From Halosimplex carlsbadense 2-9-1 (lineage in GTDB: Archaea; Halobacteriota; Halobacteria; Halobacteriales; Haloarculaceae): a stretch of DNA of 64,000 nucleotides. Of the stretch, positions 25,624 to 33,246 are shown piece after piece. The stretch lies in contig NZ_AOIU01000008.1 of NCBI RefSeq assembly GCF_000337455.1, positions 148,957 to 212,956 on the forward strand, read 5' to 3'. A program made the translations under genes and the position numbers. Numbering within the stretch: position 1 is the stretch's first letter; every line of letters starts with the position of its first letter. Below the pieces are notes generated by a model. It saw only the letters and a program-made list of their open reading frames with translations. It was not told the DNA's origin and did no database searches.

Positions 25624-25697
25624 CCCATCTTTTTGCGTCGGGGGTGCCCACAGCGAGCGGGTGCGAGCGAGGACATCCCGTGCGGAAAACGGTGGCA
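25624..25697. repeat. Palindromic intergenic element, copy A
   Basis: A 74-bp unit (CCCATCTTTTTGCG ... GCGAGCGAGGACATCCCG ... GCGGAAAACGGTGG). It resembles the element at 33101-33171 in order and length, with the same T5-GCG start, AGCGAGCG centre and GCGGAAAA end. Both copies lie just after a gene's stop codon. The ends are only partly complementary in this copy. No reading frame runs through it. Confidence 0.6.
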
Positions 25698-25922
25698 GGG
25701 TGTATCTGCCTAATGTCATTTTCTTCGGAGATTAAGTTAGCACTACATTTATCGATGATTACAGTGACACCATCGTATGACTATCTGACGGGTCCGATTG
25801 GGCCGATGGTTAATTTCACTACTGATAGCTGGCGACACAAGGCATATGCGACAGGGGACCGTAGTGACGTGTATTGCCGGTCACGTATCGGGCCGACCGG
25901 CGTCGTCAATCGGATACGAGAC
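25698..25922. other. AT-richer spacer before the HalOD1 gene
   Basis: The 225 bp after the palindromic element are clearly richer in A and T than the surroundings and contain stretches such as TTAAGTTAGC and GGTTAATTTC. The HalOD1 frame continues open through it in some places but with no start codon, ribosome binding site or typical codon use. It probably carries the promoter of the HalOD1 gene and eroded sequence. Confidence 0.4.
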
Positions 25923-26240
25923 ATGAGAGACGAAAAGCAGGGGGACGAAGGCGACAGTGTCGACGCGCACAGCAGCGAAACCAGCGGTGTCACGTTCGAC
26001 CACTACGACTGGGGCGAGGAGGACTCGCCGAGTATCGCGGTCGCGGAGGCCGTCGCGGCGGTCACGAACCGAAACGTGACGGCGCTCCCGCCGGTACAGG
26101 GGGTCGTCGACGCGGACGCGCTGGACATGCTCGTCCGCTCGGGCGACCCGCTGACGGTCAACGTCACAATCGACTACGCGGGGACCGACGTGACCGTCAC
26201 GGGCGACGGCCGGATACGGGTCAGACCCCGGTCGGAGTGA
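25923..26240 (+). CDS. HalOD1 output-domain protein
   Basis: A 105-residue protein that is essentially a single HalOD1 domain, a haloarchaeal output module. Marks are SPSIAVAEAVAAVTNRNVTALPPVQGVVDADALDML (about residues 34-69) and the closing strands LTVNVTIDYAGTDVTVTGDG. ATG 25923 gives the short acidic N-terminus typical of these proteins. They are thought to act as signalling outputs of sensor proteins; the sensory partner is not known. It converges on the small gene at 26242, one base from its stop. Confidence 0.85.
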   Translation: MRDEKQGDEGDSVDAHSSETSGVTFDHYDWGEEDSPSIAVAEAVAAVTNRNVTALPPVQGVVDADALDMLVRSGDPLTVNVTIDYAGTDVTVTGDGRIRVRPRSE

Positions 26241-26241
26241 G

Positions 26242-26424
26242 CTACTCCCGGCAGGCTTCGAGCAACTGCCTGGCGTGGCGTACGTGAAAGTCCTTCTCGT
26301 CGGTGTCCTCGGTATCGAGCGCCCGTTGCAGGTGGACGTCTATCCGCTCGATCGAGTCCGGATCGAGCGTCCCCAGCGGTGGCCCCTCCGTCGCCCCCGA
26401 AGTGCCTTGCGTGTGTCGCGTCAT
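26242..26424 (-). CDS. Small conserved haloarchaeal protein
   Basis: A 60-residue acidic protein. Residues 20-58 (PDSIERIDVHLQRALDTEDTDEKDFHVRHARQLLEA) form one or two amphipathic helices with a His-rich end; similar short proteins recur in haloarchaeal genomes, often beside HalOD1 genes. Its stop codon lies one base from the stop of the convergent HalOD1 gene. No function is known, but the codon use and conservation of the helical motif make it a likely real gene. Confidence 0.65.
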   Translation of the reverse strand: MTRHTQGTSGATEGPPLGTLDPDSIERIDVHLQRALDTEDTDEKDFHVRHARQLLEACRE

Positions 26425-26515
26425 TGGTCCGTGCTATCTGGTAGCTCACGTACGGCCGGCTTATAGGCTTCGGTGTTGACACGTCACTGCGGAGACGGGC
26501 GGCGCGGCGACGGAC

Positions 26516-27367
26516 TCAGAGGCGGTCGGCCACGGCGGGAGCGGCGCTGACGGCGCTGACCGGGCGTTCGATCGTGTCGGTGCCGAAGATGGCGGTCGTC
26601 CCGGCGCGTTCGAGTTTCGTCCGGGCGTCGGCGGCGAGCATCGGGTGGACACAGGTGACGAACACGCGGGCGGCGCCGCGGTCGGTGAGGACGGCGATGG
26701 CCTCGCTCATCGTCGACCCCGTCGCGACGATGTCGTCGACCAGCACCACGTCGCGGTCGGCGACCGCGGCGTCGCTGGGCTCGACCGTCACCGCGCCGGT
26801 GTCGTAGTCGCGCTCCTTCTCGAAGTAGTCGGTCGAGCCGCGACCGTAGGCGTCGCGGGTCGTCGCCGCCAGGTCGATGGCGCCCTCGTCGGGCGAGAGG
26901 AAGAGCGGGTCGGCCAGATCGGCGGGCAGCGGGTCGGCCAGGCGGCCGGCGGCGTCGACGGGCTCGGCGGGAACCGTGAAGAAGTCACAGACGGCGGTCT
27001 CGTGGGGATTGACGGTGAGTACGCGGTCGGTCCCCGTCGAGACGGCTCGGGCCACCGCCCGGGCCGAGACGGGCTCGCCATCGGAGAATGCCGCGTCCTG
27101 GCGGGCGTAACCCATGTAGGGGAGGACCGTGGTTACCTCGTTCGCGCCGGCCTCGCGGACGGCGTCCTGGAGCTGGAGCAGTTCGACGTGGGCGTCGCTG
27201 GAGACGGTGGACCCGACGACGACGGCGTCGTCGGCCGCAAAGTCGGTGAGGGTGGCCTGGAGTTCGCCGTCGGGGAAGCGGTCGTACTCGACGGCGGCCA
27301 GGTCCCGACCCGTCGCGTCGGCCAGTGCGGCCGCGAACGCCTGTGACGTGGACCCGCTGACGATCAT
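26516..27367 (-). CDS. prs: Ribose-phosphate diphosphokinase (PRPP synthetase)
   Basis: A 283-residue enzyme that turns ribose-5-phosphate and ATP into PRPP, the precursor of nucleotides, histidine and tryptophan. The characteristic sites are YMGYARQD (about 80-87), the NPHETAVCDFF segment, and the PRPP-binding loop DIVATGSTMSEAI (about 208-220). The archaeal type is shorter than bacterial PRPP synthetases (about 315), and this length fits. The ATG at 27367 (MIVSGSTSQAFAA) is the natural start; the earlier ATG at 27397 adds ten unlike residues. It stands alone with 158 bp to the EEP gene. Confidence 0.93.
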   Translation of the reverse strand: MIVSGSTSQAFAAALADATGRDLAAVEYDRFPDGELQATLTDFAADDAVVVGSTVSSDAHVELLQLQDAVREAGANEVTTVLPYMGYARQDAAFSDGEPVSARAVARAVSTGTDRVLTVNPHETAVCDFFTVPAEPVDAAGRLADPLPADLADPLFLSPDEGAIDLAATTRDAYGRGSTDYFEKERDYDTGAVTVEPSDAAVADRDVVLVDDIVATGSTMSEAIAVLTDRGAARVFVTCVHPMLAADARTKLERAGTTAIFGTDTIERPVSAVSAAPAVADRL

Positions 27368-27526
27368 GTCCGGGGGGTCGCGTTCGCCGGTAAACACCGT
27401 TTCGGTTGCAGCGGACGGTCGCCCGCGACCGGCGAACCGGGGCGTCGACCGGCGAGTGACCCCCCAGAATCGACGCTGAGAACTGGTTCGACATCGTCAA
27501 GAGGGACAACCGGATACGGGCCGACG

Positions 27527-28999
27527 ATGCCCGCGACGACCGATGCGGCCGGGGGCGACGACGGCGACGGTGACGGCAGCGACCGTGACGACGCGACCGA
27601 CTCGCCGCTCGGCTCGCCGACGCGTCGGGCGGTTCTCGCCGGCGCGGCCGGACTCGGGGCCAGCGCCGTCGGTCGGTCGACGGCCGCGCCCGGCGAGCGG
27701 AGGGGTGACACCGTCGGCGAGCGAACTGACGCCGCGACCGGCGCGGACGGCGCCGCGGCGGTGACCGTCGCCACCTGGAACTGCTATCTCGGCGTCGACC
27801 TGTTCGACCTGTTCGACGCCGACTCGCTGTCCGAGGCGCGGTCGATCGCCGGGGACCTCCTCGCCGAGGCGCGGCGCCATCCCTACGCCGCCCGGGCGGA
27901 CGCGATCGCCGAGCGGTTGCTCGCCGCCGAGGCCGACGTGGTGGCGCTCCAGGAAGCGGCGGTCGTCCGGACCCGGCCGCTGTTCGGCGAGGGGAGCGGG
28001 GAGACGGTCGTCGACATGCTCGACCTCGTGACCGCGGCGCTGGCCGACCGGGACGGCGCCTACGAGGTGGCAGCCACCGCCGTCACGACCGACGTGTCCG
28101 TCCCGGCGGAGTCGGACGACGAGTGGCTGGACGTGCGCCTGACCGACCGCGTCGCGCTGCTCGTCCGCGAGGGGGTTGACGTGCGCGACGCGGGCTCGGG
28201 CCGCTACGACGCGCAGGCACGGTTCCCGATACTCGGCGACGACCTGACGGTGACGCTCCGGCGGGGGTACTGCCTGGCCGACCTCGTCGTCAACGGGACG
28301 GCCCTGACGGCCTGTTCGACCCACCTCGAATCGTCGAAGTCGGGCGTCCGCCGTCGGCAGGCCGCAGAACTGGTCGACGTGCTCCCCGCCGAGGGCACCG
28401 TCGTCGTCGGCGCGGACCTCAACAGCGGACCGGCGGCCGGCCGCGACGCCTACGAGACGGTGACCCGGGCGCTGACCGACGCGGCGGCCAGCGTCGCGCC
28501 GCCGGAGCCGGGCGACACCTGCTGTCAGCCGGCGAACCTGCGGAACGAGCGCCCGCGCTTCGGCAGCCGCGTCGACCACGTGCTCTCGCGCGGCCCCGCC
28601 CCGACCGCGGTCGAACGGCTCGGCGCCGACCCCGCCGACCGCGTGGCGGCGACGGTCGACGGCGAGCCCGTCACCGTGTGGCCCTCAGACCACGCCGGCG
28701 TCGCCGCGACGTATCCGATCGCGGAGCCGTCGCCCACTCGGTCGCCGACTCCGACCCCGGTGGGGAGTTCGACCGCGGCGCGGGGCCCGGCGTCCACACC
28801 GACCCGAACGGGGAGCCGGACGCCGACACCCGCATCGGCCGCTGGCCGGACCGACTCGGCGACGAACGCGTCGGTGGGCTCACCGACCCAGCCCGCCGGG
28901 ACGACCGACGGGGCGGGCGCCGGGTTCGGCCTCCTCTCCGCGGCGGCGGCGCTCGTCGCCGGCGCGCTCGCGCGCGGTCGAGACGGCGACGGGAACTGA
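27527..28999 (+). CDS. Secreted endonuclease/exonuclease/phosphatase-family protein with C-terminal anchor
   Basis: A 490-residue protein with an acidic leader, then a Tat signal (SPTRRAVLAGAAGLGAS, about residues 31-47). The EEP catalytic domain (about 80-385) contains the usual motifs: WNCYLGV, ALQEA, STHLESS, GADLNSG, RVDHVLS and SDHAGVAATYP. A Ser/Thr/Pro-rich linker follows (about 390-455) and a C-terminal hydrophobic segment after GAGFG, ending ARGRDGD, like a PGF-CTERM sorting signal with AGF in place of PGF. The enzyme may be a phosphodiesterase or nuclease anchored to the cell envelope. Substrate not shown. Confidence 0.85.
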   Translation: MPATTDAAGGDDGDGDGSDRDDATDSPLGSPTRRAVLAGAAGLGASAVGRSTAAPGERRGDTVGERTDAATGADGAAAVTVATWNCYLGVDLFDLFDADSLSEARSIAGDLLAEARRHPYAARADAIAERLLAAEADVVALQEAAVVRTRPLFGEGSGETVVDMLDLVTAALADRDGAYEVAATAVTTDVSVPAESDDEWLDVRLTDRVALLVREGVDVRDAGSGRYDAQARFPILGDDLTVTLRRGYCLADLVVNGTALTACSTHLESSKSGVRRRQAAELVDVLPAEGTVVVGADLNSGPAAGRDAYETVTRALTDAAASVAPPEPGDTCCQPANLRNERPRFGSRVDHVLSRGPAPTAVERLGADPADRVAATVDGEPVTVWPSDHAGVAATYPIAEPSPTRSPTPTPVGSSTAARGPASTPTRTGSRTPTPASAAGRTDSATNASVGSPTQPAGTTDGAGAGFGLLSAAAALVAGALARGRDGDGN

Positions 29000-29065
29000 C
29001 GAGTCGTCGATCGCCTCCGCCGTCCGTCGCCCCTCCGGGACCGCTCTCCCCCGAGCGGTGACCGC

Positions 29066-29872
29066 TCAGGCCACCGCGAGCGCGACCACGCCGGGGAGTC
29101 CGATCGACCGCGAACGCCAGCCGCCAGCGCCGTCGGCGGTCGTCTCGGGGTCGGCCTCGACGAGGAAGGTCCCGCCGGCGGTGACCGCGTAGACGCACTC
29201 GCCGTAGTCGACGCCGACGACCGGCTCCTCGATCGGCAGGTCCACGGCTCCCCACCCCTCGCCGTCGCGTTCGAACAGCGCGTCGGCCGTCGCGGCGTGG
29301 GCGTGGTCGCCGCCGGCGGCGACCGCGCGGAAAGCCCCCTCGCGCTCGCGCAGCCAGCCGTTGCCCAGTCGGTACAGCCCGTCGTCGGTCGCCGCCAGCG
29401 GGACGCCGTCGGCGACCGCCACGTCGCGGGCCGCGTCGAGCCCCGCGTTCGCGAGGCCGTCGCCGTCGACTCGCCAGACGCCGTCGGCGGCGGCGACGAA
29501 CCCGTCGGCGATGGCCCGCACGTCGGCGACCGTTCCCAGGTCCGTCCACTCGTCGCCGCGGTAGCGGGCGACTCGGCCGGACTCGTCGGCGGCGAGCACG
29601 TCGCCCTCGCGGTCGGTCCCGACGGCGACCGCCGGGCCGAATTCGAGCGGCTCGAACTCCTCGGGGCCGACGAGAACTGCTTCGTCGGTGGCGACGACGA
29701 CCGCGCCGTCGACCGTCGTCACGTCGCGAGCGTCCGCCCGGTGGGCGAGCCCGAACCGACCCACCTGGTCGCCCGAGACCCGCACGGTCGCTACGCCCTG
29801 TCCCGTCGCGAGGTAGGCGACCGTCTCCTCGCGACGGTCGCCGTACATCCGTTTCTCCTCGATGGCGCTCAT
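29066..29872 (-). CDS. HVO_0234-family beta-propeller protein
   Basis: A 268-residue soluble protein. Repeated short units of a VAVADGVPLAATDDGLYRL type (about every 40 residues) form a propeller; seen blades include VLAADESGRVARYRG, VAAADGVWRVDG, PLAATDDGLYRLG and AHAATADALFERDG. It matches the haloarchaeal family known as HVO_0234 beta-propeller. ATG 29872 (MSAIEEKRMYGDRREETVAYL) is the conserved opening; the start at 29914 is longer and not supported. It has no signal peptide. Function unknown. The gap to the EEP gene is 66 bp and convergent. Confidence 0.82.
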   Translation of the reverse strand: MSAIEEKRMYGDRREETVAYLATGQGVATVRVSGDQVGRFGLAHRADARDVTTVDGAVVVATDEAVLVGPEEFEPLEFGPAVAVGTDREGDVLAADESGRVARYRGDEWTDLGTVADVRAIADGFVAAADGVWRVDGDGLANAGLDAARDVAVADGVPLAATDDGLYRLGNGWLREREGAFRAVAAGGDHAHAATADALFERDGEGWGAVDLPIEEPVVGVDYGECVYAVTAGGTFLVEADPETTADGAGGWRSRSIGLPGVVALAVA

Positions 29873-30087
29873 ACGGGGAGTGGGCGGCCCGGCCGTGAAA
29901 ACCTGCCGCCGCATCCGTTCGGCGACGCGGCCACCTCCGTCCGCTGGGCGTGTTCGACGGAGCGCAGCGGCCGATCGAATCCGGCGCGGCGGGCGTTCCC
30001 GATACCGAGCGACGGCGGGCGTTCAAAGCGAGATTTAACCTTCGGGTAGGGATATATGGGCGCGGACGGATCGATCGGGACGGAGAG

Positions 30088-30696
30088 ATGTCGGGACTCA
30101 TCGACCGGATCCAGGACCGGACGGCGACGAGCGACGAGCGACTGCGAGTCCTCGACGTCGAGGGCGAGGAGACCGACGACGTGCTCGACGCGCTCGCGAC
30201 GGACACCCGGCGGGCGGTCTACCGGACGCTGTTCGAGCGGCCGCGCACCGCCTCGGAGATCGCCGACGCCGTCGACACGTCCGTCCAGAACGTTCACTAC
30301 CACGTTTCGAACCTCGAAGCCGCCGGGCTGGTCGAGCCCGTCGACTCGCGGTACTCCGAGAAGGGCAACGAGATGACCGTCTACGGCCCGGCCAGCGACC
30401 CGCTCGTGATCGTCGGCAACGAGGAGGTTCGCCCCCGCGTCCAGCGGACGCTGACCGACGTGGTGGGCGGGATCGGCCTGCTCGGGGTCGCCGCCCTGCT
30501 CGTCCAGTGGGGCGCCGAACGGGTCGCCCGCCCCTCGATCGGCGGCTCGGGCGCCGGCCCAGCCAGCCCCAACGCGACGATCGGCGAGCCCGGCTCGCTG
30601 GCCTGGGTCGTCTTCGACGTGGTCGAACCCGGCGTCCTCTTTTTTTTCCTCTGCCTCGCGGTGGCCGCGCTCGCGGCCCTCGCGCTCGACCGGTAG
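30088..30696 (+). CDS. Winged-helix regulator with two membrane helices
   Basis: A 202-residue membrane-bound regulator. An ArsR-like winged helix lies at about residues 28-95 (VLDALATDTRRAVYRTLFERPRTASEIADAVDTSVQNVHYHVSNLEAAGLVEP), then a hinge and two hydrophobic helices at about 130-148 and 175-198, separated by a GSG-rich external loop. Such proteins are common in haloarchaea and may sense membrane or cell surface signals. ATG 30088 follows the TTTAACC box at about 30034. The regulated genes are unknown; no operon partner is adjacent. Confidence 0.85.
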   Translation: MSGLIDRIQDRTATSDERLRVLDVEGEETDDVLDALATDTRRAVYRTLFERPRTASEIADAVDTSVQNVHYHVSNLEAAGLVEPVDSRYSEKGNEMTVYGPASDPLVIVGNEEVRPRVQRTLTDVVGGIGLLGVAALLVQWGAERVARPSIGGSGAGPASPNATIGEPGSLAWVVFDVVEPGVLFFFLCLAVAALAALALDR

Positions 30697-31035
30697 GCTC
30701 CGACTTCCGAGAGTTCGGCTCCACCCTGCAGCGACCGGTACCGCGCGAACGAGCGGTCGCCGTCCGCATCGACGACTCAGCGGTGAGCGACCGGTGCGCG
30801 CCACGACGAACGGGACGACCCAGCAACGCTCGGGACGACACAGCGAGACCGTCGGTCCGGCGTCGACCGGGCACCGGCGGTAAAGGTCGCGAGGCCCGAG
30901 AGACGGAACGGTGAGCGGGAAGCGGAGAACGCGGACGAGAGAGAAGGCAGGAGCAACAGTGAAGCGAGGGAGGAAGGACGAGAGCCCGAGAGGAACAGCG
31001 GAGCGCAGGAGGGTGAACGGAAGCGTGGGCGGCGG
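30697..31035. other. Gene-free spacer
   Basis: The 339 bp between the wHTH gene and the convergent BGTF gene are G+C- and purine-rich (many GAGAG/GGAAG stretches toward 30900-31010). Short frames exist but lack start, ribosome binding site or family resemblance. I see no RNA fold or repeat that I can support. Confidence 0.4.
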
Positions 31036-32547
31036 TCAGTCGCGGACGAAGCCGAGGAACGTGGCGACGCCGCCGAAGGCGATCAAGCCGCCGACGGCGA
31101 GCGCGCCGAGGCCGGCGAGGGGTGAGCCCGAGCCGCCCTCGGCGGCGACCGTCGCGCCGTTGGGCCCGGCGGGGTCGGCGGGCGGGTCGTCGGCGGTGGC
31201 GGTCGGGGCGTCGTCGCCCGCGCTCCCGTCGTCGGCGAGGACGACGAGCGTCCCGATGGCGTCGGGCTCGCCGTCGGCCGCGGTCCCCGCCGACACCGAG
31301 ACGTCGTACTCGAACGGGTCGAGCGAGCCGTCGAGGGTGGTCTCGCTCGTGACGTTCGCCGGGCGGGTCTCGCCGGCTTCCGCGACGGCGAGGACCGGTC
31401 GGTCGGCGTCGGCGGCGGCTCCCGTCCGGACGACGACGACCGCGCGGCCGTCGCCGTTCGTGTCGCGGACGACGGCGCTCGTCTCGTAGTTGACCGCTCG
31501 TTCGTCGCCGAGCGTGACCGTCAGCGCGTCGGCGTCACCGAAGGTGACGGGGATCCGAACCGTGTCACCGCTGGCGACCTGGGCGACGCTCTGGACCTGG
31601 ATCTCGTCCGTATCGAGCGGCGTCGCGGTCGAGCCCTCGCCGTCCGGGCCGGGCGTGGCCGTCGCGGTCGGACAGCTGTCCTCGCAGTCGGCGACGCGCC
31701 CGTAGACCTCCGCGAGCGCCTCGCCGTCGCCACGGACGGACACCTCGAGGGCGGTGCCGACCGGCACGTTGCCGAAGTCGAACGGCGCGGAGAACGAACC
31801 GTCGTCGCCGACGGTGGTCTCGGCCTGCATGAGGAACGGCGACTTATCCGAGCGGGAGGTCACCCGGATCGAGAGCGTCGTCCCGGGGTCGAGCGTCGTC
31901 TCGCCGGCGATCGTCTGCCCCGCGCCCGCGTCGACGACGACCTCGCCGTCGGTCGTGTCGACGGTCGTCCCGTCGTGGAGCGGGCGCGGCGTCGCCGTTC
32001 CGTCGTCGCCGTCGGCCCCGCCCGCCGAGTCGCCGTCGGCGCTCAGCAGCGCCAGCGTCCCGATGGCGACCGGATCGGCGGGGTCGCCCAGCGCGAGGTC
32101 GTAGGCCGTGGGCGCGAGCGGGTCGTCGGTGCCCGCGAGTTCGGTCCGGTCCTCGATGGCGTCGTCGCCGGCGACCGTGAGGTACGACTCTGGGCTGCCC
32201 TCGTCGACGGCGGCGGTGTCGAAGCGGACGACCACGGTCCCGTCGCCGTCGGCGTCGGTGACCGTCGCATGCGCCTCGAAGTTCTGGTCCTCGTCGTCGG
32301 CGTCACCGATCACGAACTGGACGCCGTCGCCGGACGCGCCCGTCGTGTTGACGGCGATCTCGGCCGTCTCGCCCTGCCGGACCGTCGTGATCGACTCCTC
32401 GAAGGAGGGACCGGAGTCGGCGCTCCTCGCCGCGTCGGCGGCGACGACGCCGGCCAGCGGGCTCGTGACCAGCGTCGCGACGAGGAAGACGAGGAGCGCG
32501 GGGCGGACGCCCCCGCGAACTCGCGCGACGAGGCCGTCGGCGGTCAT
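31036..32547 (-). CDS. BGTF-type surface glycoprotein
   Basis: A 503-residue exported protein. An N-terminal signal peptide (PALLVFLVATLVTSPLAGVVAAD) precedes a BGTF-type surface domain of repeated units: SITTVRQGETAEIAVNTT and then QVASGDTVRIPVTFGDADALTVTLGDERAVNYE, both with regular Asp/Glu and VVRF-type strands. Two similar domains span about 50-170 and 310-450, with a middle domain between. The C-terminal anchor is a hydrophobic helix (GLGALAVGGLIAFGGVATFLGFV) with a short charged tail. It is probably a cell-surface protein; a partner is not known. It lies 275 bp from the glutaredoxin gene, divergent. Confidence 0.85.
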   Translation of the reverse strand: MTADGLVARVRGGVRPALLVFLVATLVTSPLAGVVAADAARSADSGPSFEESITTVRQGETAEIAVNTTGASGDGVQFVIGDADDEDQNFEAHATVTDADGDGTVVVRFDTAAVDEGSPESYLTVAGDDAIEDRTELAGTDDPLAPTAYDLALGDPADPVAIGTLALLSADGDSAGGADGDDGTATPRPLHDGTTVDTTDGEVVVDAGAGQTIAGETTLDPGTTLSIRVTSRSDKSPFLMQAETTVGDDGSFSAPFDFGNVPVGTALEVSVRGDGEALAEVYGRVADCEDSCPTATATPGPDGEGSTATPLDTDEIQVQSVAQVASGDTVRIPVTFGDADALTVTLGDERAVNYETSAVVRDTNGDGRAVVVVRTGAAADADRPVLAVAEAGETRPANVTSETTLDGSLDPFEYDVSVSAGTAADGEPDAIGTLVVLADDGSAGDDAPTATADDPPADPAGPNGATVAAEGGSGSPLAGLGALAVGGLIAFGGVATFLGFVRD

Positions 32548-32821
32548 CCGACCACCCCCGTGGGGCGGTCGCGAGCGGGCGGGGCTATCGGCGGACGGTA
32601 CGTCGGTCGGAGGCCGGTCGCGGGCGACCGGTCAGGGTGGCAGTCGTCTCTCATCGCACTCGGATCGTCAGTCGGAACACAAATACCACTCCCGTAAGCT
32701 TCAACCTGGCTTTGATCGGTCCCCGGGACGGGCCGAACAGCTTCGGCGACCGGCCGCCGGCCCTGCGCGGCCGGGACACACGACCGTTGGCCCTTTCACC
32801 GTGGATCCCCTACGGAAAGCG

Positions 32822-33070
32822 ATGGCAAACCTCGAACTGTACGAACTCGAAGGCTGTCCCTACTGCGCGAAGGTCACGAGCAAGCTCGACGAGCTCGGTC
32901 TGGACTACGAGTCGCACATGGTGCCCCGGTCGCACTCCGAGCGGACCGAGGTCGAGGACGTGAGCGGCCAGACGGGCGTCCCCGTCCTCGTCGACCCCGA
33001 CAACGGCGTCGAGGGCATGCCCGAGAGCGACGACATCGTCGAGTACCTCGAAGAAGAGTACGGTAGCTGA
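32822..33070 (+). CDS. Glutaredoxin-like thiol protein
   Basis: An 82-residue thioredoxin-fold protein with the CPYC dithiol at residues 12-15, the cis-proline segment TGVPVLVDPDNGV and a C-terminal DDIVEYLEEEYG helix. It is a paralogue of the CPFC protein at 8282-8551. In haloarchaea the reductant is probably gamma-glutamylcysteine. ATG 32822 is the only start that gives the family's beginning; the frame is open upstream but without a start or ribosome binding site. The last 32 bp of the gene (33032-33063) are exactly duplicated at 33175-33206. Confidence 0.9.
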   Translation: MANLELYELEGCPYCAKVTSKLDELGLDYESHMVPRSHSERTEVEDVSGQTGVPVLVDPDNGVEGMPESDDIVEYLEEEYGS

Positions 33071-33213
33071 TCGAGCGCGAGCGGAGCGAGCGCTTTTTCG
33101 CCCACGTTTTTGCGCGAGTGGTACCCGTAGCGAGCGAAGCGAGCGAGGATACCCGAGCGGAAAAACGTGGGACTGACATCGTCGAGTACCTCGAAGAAGA
33201 GTACGGCAGTTAG
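33032..33213 (+). repeat. Direct duplication of the glutaredoxin 3' end around an inserted palindromic element
   Basis: The segment 33032-33063 (GACATCG...GAGTACGG) is repeated without change at 33175-33206, and the second copy goes on to a serine and an in-frame stop (TAG), so it again encodes DIVEYLEEEYGS and stop. Between them lies the element 33101-33171, which begins CCCACGTTTTT and ends AAAAACGTGGG (perfect 11-bp inverted repeat). This looks like the footprint of an insertion that duplicated its target. Confidence 0.85.
33101..33171. repeat. Palindromic intergenic element, copy B
   Basis: A 71-bp unit with perfect 11-bp terminal inverted repeats, CCCACGTTTTT (33101-33111) and AAAAACGTGGG (33161-33171), and an interior rich in GAGCGAAGCGAGCG. 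The same order of motifs is present at 25624-25697. It follows the glutaredoxin stop by 30 bp. Its T-rich arms could also act as a transcription terminator. Confidence 0.75.
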
Positions 33214-33246
33214 AATCTCTCTCGGCCGTTTTCGGTCCGTGCGCCG

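Noticed and set aside
23780..25651. 623-codon minus-strand frame opposite ilvD
   Set aside because: It is the mirror of a well conserved IlvD and has no motif of its own.
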